A DNA stretch of 38,940 nt from an uncultured Clostridia bacterium (GCA_946407735.1 CAMJPL010000029.1:1-38940), one strand, 5' to 3'; shown: positions 9,100 through 18,005, numbered from the stretch's first letter. Notes: generated from the sequence alone by a model not told the origin. Numbers and translations: made by a program.

Positions 9100-10506
9100 A
9101 TGCTTGACACACTGAAAACACCCAAAGCGGGGCTTCTTCCGCTGTATCTGAGGCTGTACGACGACGTTCAGCCGGATATGCGGATAGGAGCCGAGGCTTT
9201 TCACGCGCTTATCGCATCCCGCATCGCCAACGCCGGAATCGAGACGGTGAACGTCCCGGTATGCCGGGTAAAGGAGGAGGCGGACGACGCCGTATCGCTA
9301 TTCGAGACGGAGGGAGTCGACTGCGTTATCGTGCTCGAGCTGTCGTATTCGCCGTCGCTCGAGGCGGTCTACGCTCTGTCCCGCACCGCTCTGCCGGTGA
9401 TCCTTCTCGCTGCGACGCCCGACAGATCGATAGGCTTCGATTCGGCGACGACGGAGCTTATATACAATCAGGGACTGCTCGGGCTTCAGGACCTCGCGGC
9501 CATGCTCCGGCGGAGCGGCAAGGATTTCACCGTCATCCCCGGTCATCCGGACGATCCCGGCTTCATCGCCGAGACGGCGATGACGGTTCGGGCGGCTCAG
9601 CTCGGCAGGCGCCTGCGCTCGGCCCGGGTCGGCAGCATCGGCGATCCCTTCCGCGGCATGGGCGATATACAGCTCGGCGGCGGAAAGATGAAGGAGCTGC
9701 TCGGCATCGAGCAGGTGAAATTCGATCTGACGCGAGACCCGTGGCGCTACTCGATGCTCGGCGACGCCCAGCCGTCGGAGGCGGAAGCCATGGCGGACGC
9801 CGACGCGGCGGTATTCGGACTCGGGCTTGAGAAAAAGGAGCTTATCGAGGCGGAAAGGGTATGGCTCGGTCTGCGCCGCTGGACGCATGACAACCGTCTC
9901 GACGCGGTGACGATGAATTTCATCCCACAGCCGAAGAACAATCCCTTCCCGCATGTTCCCCAGCTCGCGATGTCGAAGCTGATGGGCGAGGGGATAGGAG
10001 TGTCGGGCGAGGGAGACCTCATGTCGGCGTCGCTCTGCGCGGCGCTCATGGGAGTGTACAGCGACTGCACGACCGTTTCGATGTACAGCCCCGACTGGCA
10101 GGGCGGAACGGTGTATCTCTCCTGCCGCGCCGGCGTGAATCCGAGATGCCTGTCCGGCAGGCCGGTGATATGTCTCGCCGACGAGCCGCTGATCCCGGAG
10201 CTTAAGATATCGGCGCTGACCGGGACGCTGCGCCCCGGCAAGGCCGCCATGGTATCGCTGTCGCCTCAGGAGGGTGATCGCTTCACGCTGACGGTCATCA
10301 CCGGCGAGATGCTCGACGCCCCGCAGTCGTCACGCAGGAAGGGAAGGGTATGCGGGTGGTTCCGTCCGGACACTCCGCTTTCCGATCTGATCCGCGATTA
10401 CAGCGAGAGCGGCGGACCTCATCATTTAGTGCTCGCATACGGCGCCGCCTGCGCCTTCCTCGCGAAGGCGGCGAGACTCAGCGGCTTCGGATTCATACAG
10501 ATATAA
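9100..10506 (+). CDS. L-fucose/L-arabinose isomerase-family protein
   Basis: A 468-residue cytoplasmic protein resembling the fucose/arabinose isomerase superfamily. An N-terminal Rossmann-like half (PLYLRLYDDV near 15-24, VDCVIVLELSYSP, DSATTELIYNQG) is followed by a C-terminal half with MNFIPQPKNN and GVSGEGDLMSA, whose Glu/Asp fit the metal-binding carboxylates of the family. Family members interconvert aldoses and ketoses using Mn2+. The sequence is too divergent to say fucose, arabinose or another sugar. The start is supported by GGGAGG seven bases before the ATG. It is followed 22 bases later by a GH13 enzyme, so the two are co-transcribed from the promoter at 9033-9061. Confidence 0.78.
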   Translation: MLDTLKTPKAGLLPLYLRLYDDVQPDMRIGAEAFHALIASRIANAGIETVNVPVCRVKEEADDAVSLFETEGVDCVIVLELSYSPSLEAVYALSRTALPVILLAATPDRSIGFDSATTELIYNQGLLGLQDLAAMLRRSGKDFTVIPGHPDDPGFIAETAMTVRAAQLGRRLRSARVGSIGDPFRGMGDIQLGGGKMKELLGIEQVKFDLTRDPWRYSMLGDAQPSEAEAMADADAAVFGLGLEKKELIEAERVWLGLRRWTHDNRLDAVTMNFIPQPKNNPFPHVPQLAMSKLMGEGIGVSGEGDLMSASLCAALMGVYSDCTTVSMYSPDWQGGTVYLSCRAGVNPRCLSGRPVICLADEPLIPELKISALTGTLRPGKAAMVSLSPQEGDRFTLTVITGEMLDAPQSSRRKGRVCGWFRPDTPLSDLIRDYSESGGPHHLVLAYGAACAFLAKAARLSGFGFIQI

Positions 10507-10528
10507 TAAGCTCAAAAGGTAAAAATAT

Positions 10529-11896
10529 ATGCTTTCATCCCCTTCTCCGATAATTTATCAGCTGTTTCTGCGCGCCTTCACACCTCAGGGGACGTTCGTC
10601 TCGGCGAAAAAGCTGATCCCGCATATCGCCTCTCTCGGCGTCGATATCATATATCTCTGCCCGGTCGCCCTCGCCGACGACGATCCCGATCTCTCGCGCT
10701 TTTCCGAGCGCCAGATGAAAAGCGGCTTCGGGAATCCGAAAAATCCGTACCGGATAAAGGATTATTACACGATAGATCCCGAGTACGGCACCGACGCGGA
10801 GCTCGCCGGATTCATAGACGAGGCGCACCGCCTCGGGATGAGGGTGATCCTCGATCTCGTATATTTCCACTGCGGACCGTCGGCGGTGTTCATCGCCGAT
10901 CATCCCGATTATGTCATGCGCGGCGCCGACGGCAGCGTTATCGACGGACAGTGGCATTTCCCGAGGCTGAACTTCGAATGCGCCGATCTCAGAAGATACC
11001 TAATAGACAATATGCTGTGGCTCGTCTCCGACATCGGCTGCGACGGCTTCAGATGCGACGTCGGCGACGGCGTGCCGGTCGATTTCTGGGAGCAGGCGAG
11101 GGAGGAGGTGTCGGCGGTAAAGCCGGACATCTTCATGCTGAACGAGGGCTCGAGGCCGGAGATGATGAAAAAGGCGTTCGACGCCTGTTACGGCTTCGGC
11201 TGGCAGCATGTGATACATAAGATCGCCGAGGGCGAAAAGAAGGCCTCGGAGATAGCGCAGCATATAGAGGGCGAGCGGGCGCGCCTGCCTGAGCCGGATA
11301 TGATCGGCTGTGAGCTTCGCAATTACGATAACCACGACATAGCGAACGACGATTACGATGACAGGTTCGAGAAGCGCGTCGGCCAGAGATGCGCCGAGGC
11401 GCTGACCGTGCTTGATTTCACCGTCCCCGGCATCCCGTTCATATATAACGGCAACGAGATCGGCGACACGGCGAGACATTCGATATTCGCCAGCCGCGAG
11501 AAGGGCGGCAGCTGCGTGATCGACTGGTCGTATGCCCTTACCGACGGCGGGAAGCGGAGGATGGAGACGATCAAAAAGCTGTCCGCTCTGCGCCGGGAGC
11601 TGCCGTCCCTTTCGATGGGCGATATCGCCTTCATCGAAAACGACCGGCCAGATGAGGTGATCTCGTTCGTCCGCGAATACGACGCCGGCATCGGATCGGG
11701 GCTTATCAGATCGGCTGAGGAGCCGGACAGCTCGTCTGTCGTCATAAACATGTCAGACAGGCCGCTGACGGTGAATATAGCCTCCGAAAGCGATTTCGAC
11801 GCGGTATATATCGAGAGCGGAACCCAGCGCTCGTTCAACGGGAAGACGCTCAGGATAGATATGCTCCCGTGGGGATATATCGCCGGGAGGATGTGA
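10529..11896 (+). CDS. GH13 alpha-amylase family glycoside hydrolase
   Basis: A 455-residue cytoplasmic enzyme (no signal peptide) with a GH13 (beta/alpha)8 barrel. Conserved regions: VILDLVYFHCG (region I, in which the usual DxxxNH is altered to DLVYFH), GFRCDVGDG with nucleophile Asp177, FMLNEGS with acid/base Glu206, and YDNHD with the transition-state Asp270. The C-terminal ~70 residues form a small beta domain. It should cleave or rearrange alpha-glucosidic bonds inside the cell, on imported maltodextrin or a related oligosaccharide. AAAAGG precedes the ATG. It pairs with the isomerase-family gene 22 bases upstream. Confidence 0.9.
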   Translation: MLSSPSPIIYQLFLRAFTPQGTFVSAKKLIPHIASLGVDIIYLCPVALADDDPDLSRFSERQMKSGFGNPKNPYRIKDYYTIDPEYGTDAELAGFIDEAHRLGMRVILDLVYFHCGPSAVFIADHPDYVMRGADGSVIDGQWHFPRLNFECADLRRYLIDNMLWLVSDIGCDGFRCDVGDGVPVDFWEQAREEVSAVKPDIFMLNEGSRPEMMKKAFDACYGFGWQHVIHKIAEGEKKASEIAQHIEGERARLPEPDMIGCELRNYDNHDIANDDYDDRFEKRVGQRCAEALTVLDFTVPGIPFIYNGNEIGDTARHSIFASREKGGSCVIDWSYALTDGGKRRMETIKKLSALRRELPSLSMGDIAFIENDRPDEVISFVREYDAGIGSGLIRSAEEPDSSSVVINMSDRPLTVNIASESDFDAVYIESGTQRSFNGKTLRIDMLPWGYIAGRM

Positions 11897-11929
11897 AAAA
11901 GCAGGGGCGGACCCATGGGTCCGCCCCTG
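11896..11929 (-). terminator. Perfect palindrome terminator between convergent genes
   Basis: A 28-base perfect palindrome (11902-11929; each half CAGGGGCGGACCCA) followed on the minus strand by five T. It ends the Na/Pi symporter transcript. On the plus strand no T-run follows, but it may still slow transcription past the GH13 gene. The strong GC palindrome also has the look of a dispersed repeat element; no other copy is seen in the window. Confidence 0.75.
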
Positions 11930-11942
11930 ATCTGACTCTGTT

Positions 11943-13694
11943 TCATGCGAGCCTGTATTTTTCGCCGAATCTCCTGAGCTCATCGGCGTATTCCTCCGAA
12001 TCGCTTTTTACCTCGCTTGAGTAGCTGTGCGCGTTGAGCGACGAGCCCTGCATCTCGATCATGCAGACGGCTATGTTCGAGCAGTGCGCCGCTATGCGTT
12101 CCAGATTGCCGAGAAGGTCGGACAGCACGAAGCCCATCTCGATCGTGCACTGACCGTTTTTGAGGCGCTCGATATGCCCCGAGCGTATCTCCTCGCGTAG
12201 ATTGCCGATGACCTCTTCGAGAGGCTCGACTCGCCTCGCCGATTTGATGTCGCCGCTGATGAAGCTGTTCACGGCGATGCCGAGTATATCGCGCACCGCG
12301 TTTGACAGCACCGCCAGATCGCTTTTCGCCTCGTCCGAGAATTCGATCCGCTTCTCCTTCATTTCGTTGTAATTCTCGGCTATGCTGAGAGCGTGGTCGG
12401 AGATGCGCTCGAAATCGCCTATCGTGTGCAGCATGAGCGTAACTCTGTCGCTGTCCTTTTTCGTCAGCTCGCGGGAGGATATCTTGACAAGATATGTACC
12501 GATCCTGTCCTCGTATCCGTCGATCGTCTCCTCGCTCACGCTCACCCTCTCATATCTTTCCTGAGACCATGACGTGAGCAGGGAAACGGCGTCCATGACG
12601 GCCGCCTGCGACATTCTCGCCATCTCGTCCGTCATGTTCTGGCTCTCGTTTATAGCGAAGGATGGGGAGACGAGCAGACGGTCGTCGAGCATGACGTCGG
12701 GGCTTCTCTCGTCGTCCGTCGCCGAGCGGATGGTTATCTCGGTGAGCTTGACGATGAATTTGCTGAACGGGAGCAGCACCAGAGTCATCGCTATGTTGTA
12801 AAGCGAGTGGAAGACAGCTATCCCGATAGGGCTTATCGCCCTTTCGCCGAGCGATCCGCCGGTGGCGAGGTTGATGAAATAGTATATCGGCAGGCAGATG
12901 AGCGTGCTGAGTATTTTTATATATGTGTGTGCGGCGGCTACCCGCTGCGCCTCCGGCTTCGTGCCGATGGCGGAGAGGACGGCCGTTATGCAGGTGCCGA
13001 TGTTCGCGCCCATCACGAGAGGCAGCGCGGTGCCGATGGTAAGACCGCCGGTGAGCGATACCGCCTGCAGGATACCGATAGAGGCGGCTGAGCTCTGGAT
13101 GAGGGCGGTCAGAAGCGTCCCGGCGATGACGCCGAGGACGGGATTGCTGAACATCGTCATGACCGAGCCGAACCACGGCTCGTCCGCGAGAGGCGAGACC
13201 GCCGCCGACATCTGAGTCATGCCGGTCATAAGGACGGCGAAGCCCATGACCGTCGTCGCCACGTCCTGCCTGCGTCCGCTCTTCGACGCCATGATGACGG
13301 CCATGCTGATCAGCGCGACGAGCGGAGCGAAAGCCTGAGGCTTGAGCAGCATCATGAAAATGTTTTCCGAGCTTATCGCCGTCAGCGAGAGCAGCCATGT
13401 CGTCAGCGTGGTGCCGATATTCGAGCCCATGATCACCGGGATCGTCTGAGCCATCGCCAGCATGCCGGAGTTTACGAATCCGATGAGCATGACCGTCATC
13501 GCCGACGAGCTCTGTATCGCGATGGTGATTATCGCTCCGAGCGCTATGCCGCGAATCGGGTTCGACGTTATCGATCTCAGGGTCTTTTCAAGACGCCCGC
13601 CCGCCATCTTGCGCAGGCCGTGGCTCATGACGTGCATGCCGTAAAGGAAGAACGCCAGCCCTCCGCAGAGGGCGAAGATATTCATAGGTGACAT
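11943..13694 (-). CDS. Na+/phosphate cotransporter family protein with C-terminal PhoU-like domain
   Basis: A 584-residue membrane protein. The N-terminal half contains two inverted NptA-type repeats. Each carries the diagnostic QSSSA (IAIQSSSAMT near 60 and ALIQSSAAS near 200) and a GSNIGT/GANIGT motif, with about eight membrane helices. From ~365 on, the chain is helical and soluble and resembles PhoU (VTLMLHTIGDFERISDHA, LLGNLERIAAHCSNIA). The role is sodium-coupled phosphate uptake or homeostasis at the cytoplasmic membrane. Start uncertain: TTG 13703, ATG 13694 and ATG 13685 are in frame and none has a clear ribosome binding site. I use 13694. It is monocistronic and convergent with the GH13 gene. 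Confidence 0.9.
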   Translation of the reverse strand: MSPMNIFALCGGLAFFLYGMHVMSHGLRKMAGGRLEKTLRSITSNPIRGIALGAIITIAIQSSSAMTVMLIGFVNSGMLAMAQTIPVIMGSNIGTTLTTWLLSLTAISSENIFMMLLKPQAFAPLVALISMAVIMASKSGRRQDVATTVMGFAVLMTGMTQMSAAVSPLADEPWFGSVMTMFSNPVLGVIAGTLLTALIQSSAASIGILQAVSLTGGLTIGTALPLVMGANIGTCITAVLSAIGTKPEAQRVAAAHTYIKILSTLICLPIYYFINLATGGSLGERAISPIGIAVFHSLYNIAMTLVLLPFSKFIVKLTEITIRSATDDERSPDVMLDDRLLVSPSFAINESQNMTDEMARMSQAAVMDAVSLLTSWSQERYERVSVSEETIDGYEDRIGTYLVKISSRELTKKDSDRVTLMLHTIGDFERISDHALSIAENYNEMKEKRIEFSDEAKSDLAVLSNAVRDILGIAVNSFISGDIKSARRVEPLEEVIGNLREEIRSGHIERLKNGQCTIEMGFVLSDLLGNLERIAAHCSNIAVCMIEMQGSSLNAHSYSSEVKSDSEEYADELRRFGEKYRLA

Positions 13695-13839
13695 ATGCAG
13701 CAACCGGATAATTATGTTGTATTGATATAATGTCTGCCGTTTATGCTTATTACCAATATTTATTATACCATAAAGATATTTAATGCTATGCCTTCATATT
13801 GAAATTATGCGTAAATTTTCCGCCCGCGGAAGATTTCTC

Positions 13840-13868
13840 TGGACAAGGGTCTTTTTTTGTGGTATAAT
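13840..13868 (+). promoter_or_regulatory. Promoter of the HAD-arabinofuranosidase operon
   Basis: TGGACA (13840-13845), 17-base spacer, extended -10 TGGTATAAT (TATAAT 13863-13868). The ATG at 13875 follows after six bases, so the transcript is predicted to start at the initiation codon. Confidence 0.85.
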
Positions 13869-13874
13869 AGTCGC

Positions 13875-14519
13875 ATGAATGATTTTGATACCGTAATATG
13901 GGATTTCAACGGCACGCTCCTTGACGACGTCGGCATATGCATGGATTCGGTGAATACCCTGCTGAGGTGCAGAGGTCTTAAGACGCTCGGCTCCGTCGCC
14001 GAGTACCACGCCGTTTTCAGATTCCCTGTGATAGATTACTACCGCGCGGTCGGATTCGACATCGGGGAGGACGGCTCCGGCTACGACCCGATAGCCCATG
14101 AATGGGTGAGGGAGTATCTTTCGCGGGAAAAGGATATCGGGCTATACCCCGGCGCGCGTGAGACGCTCGGGGCGCTGAAAGATGCCGGGATCCATCAGGC
14201 GATAGTCAGCGCGACCGAGTACGGCATGCTGATGTCGCAGCTTGACCGTCTGGGTGTGACGGAGATATTCGACGGCGTGGTGGGCACCGGCGACATATAC
14301 GCGAGCTCGAAGATCGAAGCCGCGAAAAAATGGGCGTCGGGACGCGACCTGTCCTTTGCCGTGATGATCGGCGACACGCCGCACGACATGGACACGGCGG
14401 CGGCGCTCGGAGTGCCCTTCGCCGCGGTGTCGTGGGGACACGCCGCGAGAGAAGCCTTCCCGGATGGAGTGCCGGTTTTTGACGATTTCCGGGAGATCAG
14501 GGAATATTTAAAGGTATAA
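13875..14519 (+). CDS. HAD-superfamily phosphatase
   Basis: A 214-residue cytoplasmic HAD hydrolase of the phosphoglycolate phosphatase type. Motif I is WDFNGTLLDD with nucleophile Asp10, but the usual second Asp is Asn12. Motif II lies in AIVSATEYGM, motif III is the Lys in SSKIEAAKKW, and motif IV is MIGDTPHDMDTA. The cap is helical (C1 type), between ~20 and 90. The start is the ATG at 13875, because the upstream ATG would lie before the predicted transcription start. It lies 39 bases before the GH51 gene, in the same transcript. Substrate unknown; small phosphorylated sugars or phosphoglycolate are typical for this branch. Confidence 0.85.
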   Translation: MNDFDTVIWDFNGTLLDDVGICMDSVNTLLRCRGLKTLGSVAEYHAVFRFPVIDYYRAVGFDIGEDGSGYDPIAHEWVREYLSREKDIGLYPGARETLGALKDAGIHQAIVSATEYGMLMSQLDRLGVTEIFDGVVGTGDIYASSKIEAAKKWASGRDLSFAVMIGDTPHDMDTAAALGVPFAAVSWGHAAREAFPDGVPVFDDFREIREYLKV

Positions 14520-14558
14520 TAAAATAATAAAATCTCACATAAAGAGAGGCTCAGCGTC

Positions 14559-16055
14559 ATGACCAACATCACTCTGTTCCCGTCTGTCAGCAAGGGGACG
14601 ATCGACAAGGCTGTTTACGGGCATTTTTCCGAGCATATCGGCGGCGTCTTTTACGGCGGCCTCTGGGTCGGCGAGGACAGCCCGATACGCAACTACCGGG
14701 GCTGGCGGGCCGACGCCGTCGACGCGCTGAAAAAGGTCAGCCCGGCGGTGCTTCGCTGGCCGGGAGGATGTTTTTCCGAGACCTATAACTGGAGAGACGG
14801 CATCGGACCGCGCGACAAGCGCCCGCGCCGTGTCAACTGGTGGTATTATCAGGATCACAGAGTCGAGACGAACCAGGTCGGCACCAATGAGTTCGTGCAT
14901 CTCTGCCGGCTGATCGGAGCCGAGCCGTATTTCGCCGCCAACATCACCTCGACCACGCCGATGGATATCCGCGACTGGATCGAATACTGCAATTTCCCGG
15001 CCGGTACGACGACCCTTGCCGATATGAGAGCCGAGAACGGCGACGTCGAGCCCTTCAATGTCCAGTACTGGGGCATCGGAAACGAGAACTGGGGCGGCGG
15101 CGGCAACATGACTCCCGAGATGTACGCCCGCGAGATGCTGCGTTATCATACCGTATGCTGGCCGGTCGGACTGTCGCGCGACGGAAAGAACGGGGTGAAA
15201 GCGATAGGCTGCGGCGCAAACAGCGACGACATGGACTGGACAGACAGGATGATGCGGGAATACAACAACCGCGTGCCGCTGTATGCGCTGTCATTCCACT
15301 ATTACTGCGGCTCGGCCGGAGACTGCGTGAACTTCAATGAGGAAGAGTGGTACCGCCTGCTGTCTCAGGCCTCGTATATGCAGAAGATCATGGATCATCA
15401 CCGCGGCGTGATGGACCGTTATGATCCCCAGAGGAAGATCACTCTCGCCTGCGACGAGTGGGGCTGCTGGCATCCCGACGGGAGCGGCCCGAGCAAGGGG
15501 TACAACCTGTTCGAGCAGCAGTCCACCATGCGCGACGCTCTGGTCGCCTCCCTTACGCTGGATATCTTCAACAACTCCTGCGACATCATCAAAATGGCGA
15601 ACGTCGCTCAGATCTGCAACAATCTGCACTGCCTGATCCTCGCCGGGACAGGGGAAAACGAGATGATCGTCACCCCGACCTACCACGTCTTCGACATGTA
15701 TCAGAAGCATCAGGACGCCGAGCATATCTCCTCGGTCGTCGAGTGCGGAAAGAAACAGGTTGAGGGGCGCGGCGATCTGCCGCTCGTCTCGGTGTCCGCC
15801 TCGAAGAAGGACGGAAAGACGCTGATAACCGTCTCCAACCTCAATTACAGCGCCGAGGAGAGGGTGAAGATCTGCTCCGGCGGCGATCTGCTCAAGGGAA
15901 GCGCTAAGGTGACTCAGCTCTATGCCATTCCGCAGGCTCACAACACCTTCGACAAGCCCGACGCCGTAAAGCCGAACGGATTTACATACGATATAAACGG
16001 AAAGATCGACCTGTATCTTCCCCCGGCATCGGTGACGGCGTTCGAGATAGGATGA
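14559..16055 (+). CDS. Alpha-L-arabinofuranosidase, GH51
   Basis: A 498-residue enzyme that releases terminal arabinofuranose from arabinan, arabinoxylan or their oligosaccharides. GH51 hallmarks: GHFSEHIGG near 21-29, RWPGGCFSETYNWRDGIGP (66-84), YWGIGNENWGGGG with acid/base Glu176, SFHYY (His247), and ITLACDEWG with nucleophile Glu300. The last ~130 residues form the usual beta-sandwich. No signal peptide, so it acts inside the cell on imported oligosaccharides. AGAGAGG precedes the ATG. It shares a transcript with the HAD phosphatase and ends at a strong bidirectional terminator. Length is normal for the family. Confidence 0.95.
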   Translation: MTNITLFPSVSKGTIDKAVYGHFSEHIGGVFYGGLWVGEDSPIRNYRGWRADAVDALKKVSPAVLRWPGGCFSETYNWRDGIGPRDKRPRRVNWWYYQDHRVETNQVGTNEFVHLCRLIGAEPYFAANITSTTPMDIRDWIEYCNFPAGTTTLADMRAENGDVEPFNVQYWGIGNENWGGGGNMTPEMYAREMLRYHTVCWPVGLSRDGKNGVKAIGCGANSDDMDWTDRMMREYNNRVPLYALSFHYYCGSAGDCVNFNEEEWYRLLSQASYMQKIMDHHRGVMDRYDPQRKITLACDEWGCWHPDGSGPSKGYNLFEQQSTMRDALVASLTLDIFNNSCDIIKMANVAQICNNLHCLILAGTGENEMIVTPTYHVFDMYQKHQDAEHISSVVECGKKQVEGRGDLPLVSVSASKKDGKTLITVSNLNYSAEERVKICSGGDLLKGSAKVTQLYAIPQAHNTFDKPDAVKPNGFTYDINGKIDLYLPPASVTAFEIG

Positions 16056-16062
16056 ACAGCAT

Positions 16063-16090
16063 AAAAAAGACTCCCTCGGGAGTCTTTTTT
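16063..16090. terminator. Bidirectional terminator between GH51 and a solute-binding protein gene
   Basis: Stem GACTCCC/GGGAGTC flanked by A6 and T6 (16063-16075 with 16078-16090), so both strands end in a T-run. A near-copy with the same GACTCC/GGAGTC core occurs at 19391-19422. Confidence 0.92.
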
Positions 16091-16107
16091 CATATATACC
16101 TTATATC

Positions 16108-17586
16108 TTACTGCAGCTCGCTTATCGCAGTCATGGTCTTTTCCATGGCGCTTTCAACCTTGGACTGGTATTTCGCGGCGAGAGCGGCGGCTCCGTTTTT
16201 CGAACTGAAGGCGTCGACTATGCCCTGCCAGAGACCGGCCCACTCATATATGTCGCAGTTGTCCAGCACGCAGTTTCCGAAAATGATGTCGAGCATTTCG
16301 GCCGATTCCTCGTCACGTATATATTTGCCGGTAAGGCAGATGTCATAATAGACCGGCCTTACGTAAACGGATGAGGCTTCGGCTATCGCCTGCGCGGCAA
16401 ATCCGGAAAGCTCGGGGGATTTAGCCGATACCGGTATCACGACCGGGCTGATGCACCATCCGTCCGCGAACTGAACGTAATCCTGCTGAGCGTCGTCCCA
16501 CTTTGTAAGCGGCAGCACGCCGATATCGGTATCCGAGTCGCGCAGCCTAGAAAGCGCGTCCATGACCTCGGTATAGAAGAGCGAGCGTCCGTCATGGAAT
16601 ATGCTGAGCACATCGTTGGTTTCGCCTGTCAGATAGACGTTTTTATCCGACATCATGGCCTGTATCCGGTCAAAGACCTGAATCGATTTTTCGAAGCCGA
16701 AATCGAGATAAGGATCGCCGTTCTCATCCAGAGGGGTGAGGATCTGCCCGGCGCCGTAATAGAATATTATGCCGGATATCGACGATTGCCAGGCTATGCC
16801 CCACTGATCCTTGTTCGTCATGGCGGAGTCGCCGTCAAGATCGGCCGATACGGTGCGGCAGATCGCGTCGAAACGTTCAAGAGTCCATTTTCCGTCGCGG
16901 ACGAGCTGATACAGATCTTCAAGCTGATACTGAGCGGCCAGCCCCTTATTGAACATAAAGGCGCGGACGGCTTTGAACAGGTTGACCGAAATATCGCCGG
17001 AAGCGTAGTAACGGCGGCCGAGTATGGCCAGAGTGTCATTGAACATGCTGTTCCATACGCCGCTTTCGAAATCTATGTATTTAAGCTTGCTGAGATCGGT
17101 CAGATAACCGCTGGTCGCGAATCCGGACGCGGTGCGCGCCATCGGAAACGCCAGATCATAAGAGCTGTCCCCGGCAAGCACCAGACTGCCGAGGTCGCTC
17201 AGTGATCCGTCGCCTACGACGCTGGATATGGTGAAGCCGTAGGTTTCCTGCAGATACTGATTGCGTGCGAAAACCGCGTCGTTTAAGGCCTCGCCGTCCT
17301 GCTCCTCCGAATAGATATCGCTGGCGGCCCACCCGCTGTCACGGTTATACACGGTCACATTGTATCCTTCGAGCCCGAGCTCTTTTTTCAGCTCCGGCGT
17401 TATCTCGGCGGCTAGACCGGACGCCGCGGTGGTCTCAGGCTCGGTCTCGGCGGTGTCCTGAGTATTCTGAGCCTGAGCCGACGCCGGATCCGGCTGATCG
17501 CCGCCCGCGCCTTCCCCGCATGAAACCGCTGCTGAGGACACCATCAAAATCGCAGCGAGAAACGCTGACAAACGTTTAATTGTCAT
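16108..17586 (-). CDS. Extracellular solute-binding lipoprotein (cassette copy A)
   Basis: A 492-residue secreted protein with a lipoprotein signal: MTIKR, hydrophobic core, lipobox AAVSC with Cys23, then a Gln/Thr/Glu-rich linker to ~57. The body fits a CUT1-like sugar-binding protein (WTLERFDAI at 234-242). A calcium-loop-like DLDGDSAMTNKD lies at 249-260, the counterpart of a similar loop in the protein at 5188-6636. The ATG at 17586 is chosen over the upstream GTG because AAGGGG lies nine bases before it. No ABC permease is nearby. A 33-codon relic of a near-identical gene lies at 19435-19536, and a relic of a glycosidase-like gene lies just upstream, so the gene belongs to a duplicated cassette. 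Confidence 0.87.
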   Translation of the reverse strand: MTIKRLSAFLAAILMVSSAAVSCGEGAGGDQPDPASAQAQNTQDTAETEPETTAASGLAAEITPELKKELGLEGYNVTVYNRDSGWAASDIYSEEQDGEALNDAVFARNQYLQETYGFTISSVVGDGSLSDLGSLVLAGDSSYDLAFPMARTASGFATSGYLTDLSKLKYIDFESGVWNSMFNDTLAILGRRYYASGDISVNLFKAVRAFMFNKGLAAQYQLEDLYQLVRDGKWTLERFDAICRTVSADLDGDSAMTNKDQWGIAWQSSISGIIFYYGAGQILTPLDENGDPYLDFGFEKSIQVFDRIQAMMSDKNVYLTGETNDVLSIFHDGRSLFYTEVMDALSRLRDSDTDIGVLPLTKWDDAQQDYVQFADGWCISPVVIPVSAKSPELSGFAAQAIAEASSVYVRPVYYDICLTGKYIRDEESAEMLDIIFGNCVLDNCDIYEWAGLWQGIVDAFSSKNGAAALAAKYQSKVESAMEKTMTAISELQ

Positions 17587-18005
17587 ATCCACTTTCCCCT
17601 TTTTCACTCATTTTTTACGTTTTTTTAGATATTACAATCAATAGTATAATATATAATCTTGAATATAATGTGATATATATATATATTGTATATTATGTAA
17701 ATTTTCCGAAGCTGCTGTTCGTATCTGTACACCTGCATCTGACCGGGGCAGAACCAGTCTCAAGTCATCGTTTCATTGTCGTTTTTCTCAAAACAGCTGC
17801 CGCCGTCTGTGAAAAATCATGATACAGGCAGACGAAATGCATCAATATAATACTACAAAATGAAGAAACAGTCAATATGGCGTGATATAATTTACATTAT
17901 TTTAGCATTTGACCAGAACCGGTTTTCATGAAACTGATGATAATGCAGTTTATCCGGGTGATATTTCTGTTTTTCCTTAACGGTTTCATATCGTCGGGAC
18001 AAGAA
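17587..18005. other. Gene-free, AT-rich stretch upstream of the solute-binding protein gene
   Basis: Beyond the glycosidase relic (17715-17800) I see only AT-rich DNA (17620-17710, with several TATA-like boxes such as TATACT, none with a convincing -35) and unassigned sequence from 17801 to 18005. The promoter of the gene at 16108-17586 presumably lies in the AT-rich part. Confidence 0.5.
17715..17800 (-). pseudogene. Relic of the 3' end of a glycosidase-like gene (paralogue of 19557-20786)
   Basis: The minus strand encodes CPGQMQVYRYE, identical over 11 residues to the C-terminus of the intact gene at 19557-20786. Upstream residues EKNDNET align with the intact TENEKEI in the same frame. 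A TGA replaces the Gly codon GGA just before the matching Asp, and the original stop is lost. About 84% of 43 bases match by eye over the best part. Nothing of the rest of the gene is recognisable. It lies in the same place relative to the solute-binding protein gene as the intact glycosidase gene does to the 33-codon relic. Confidence 0.8.
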
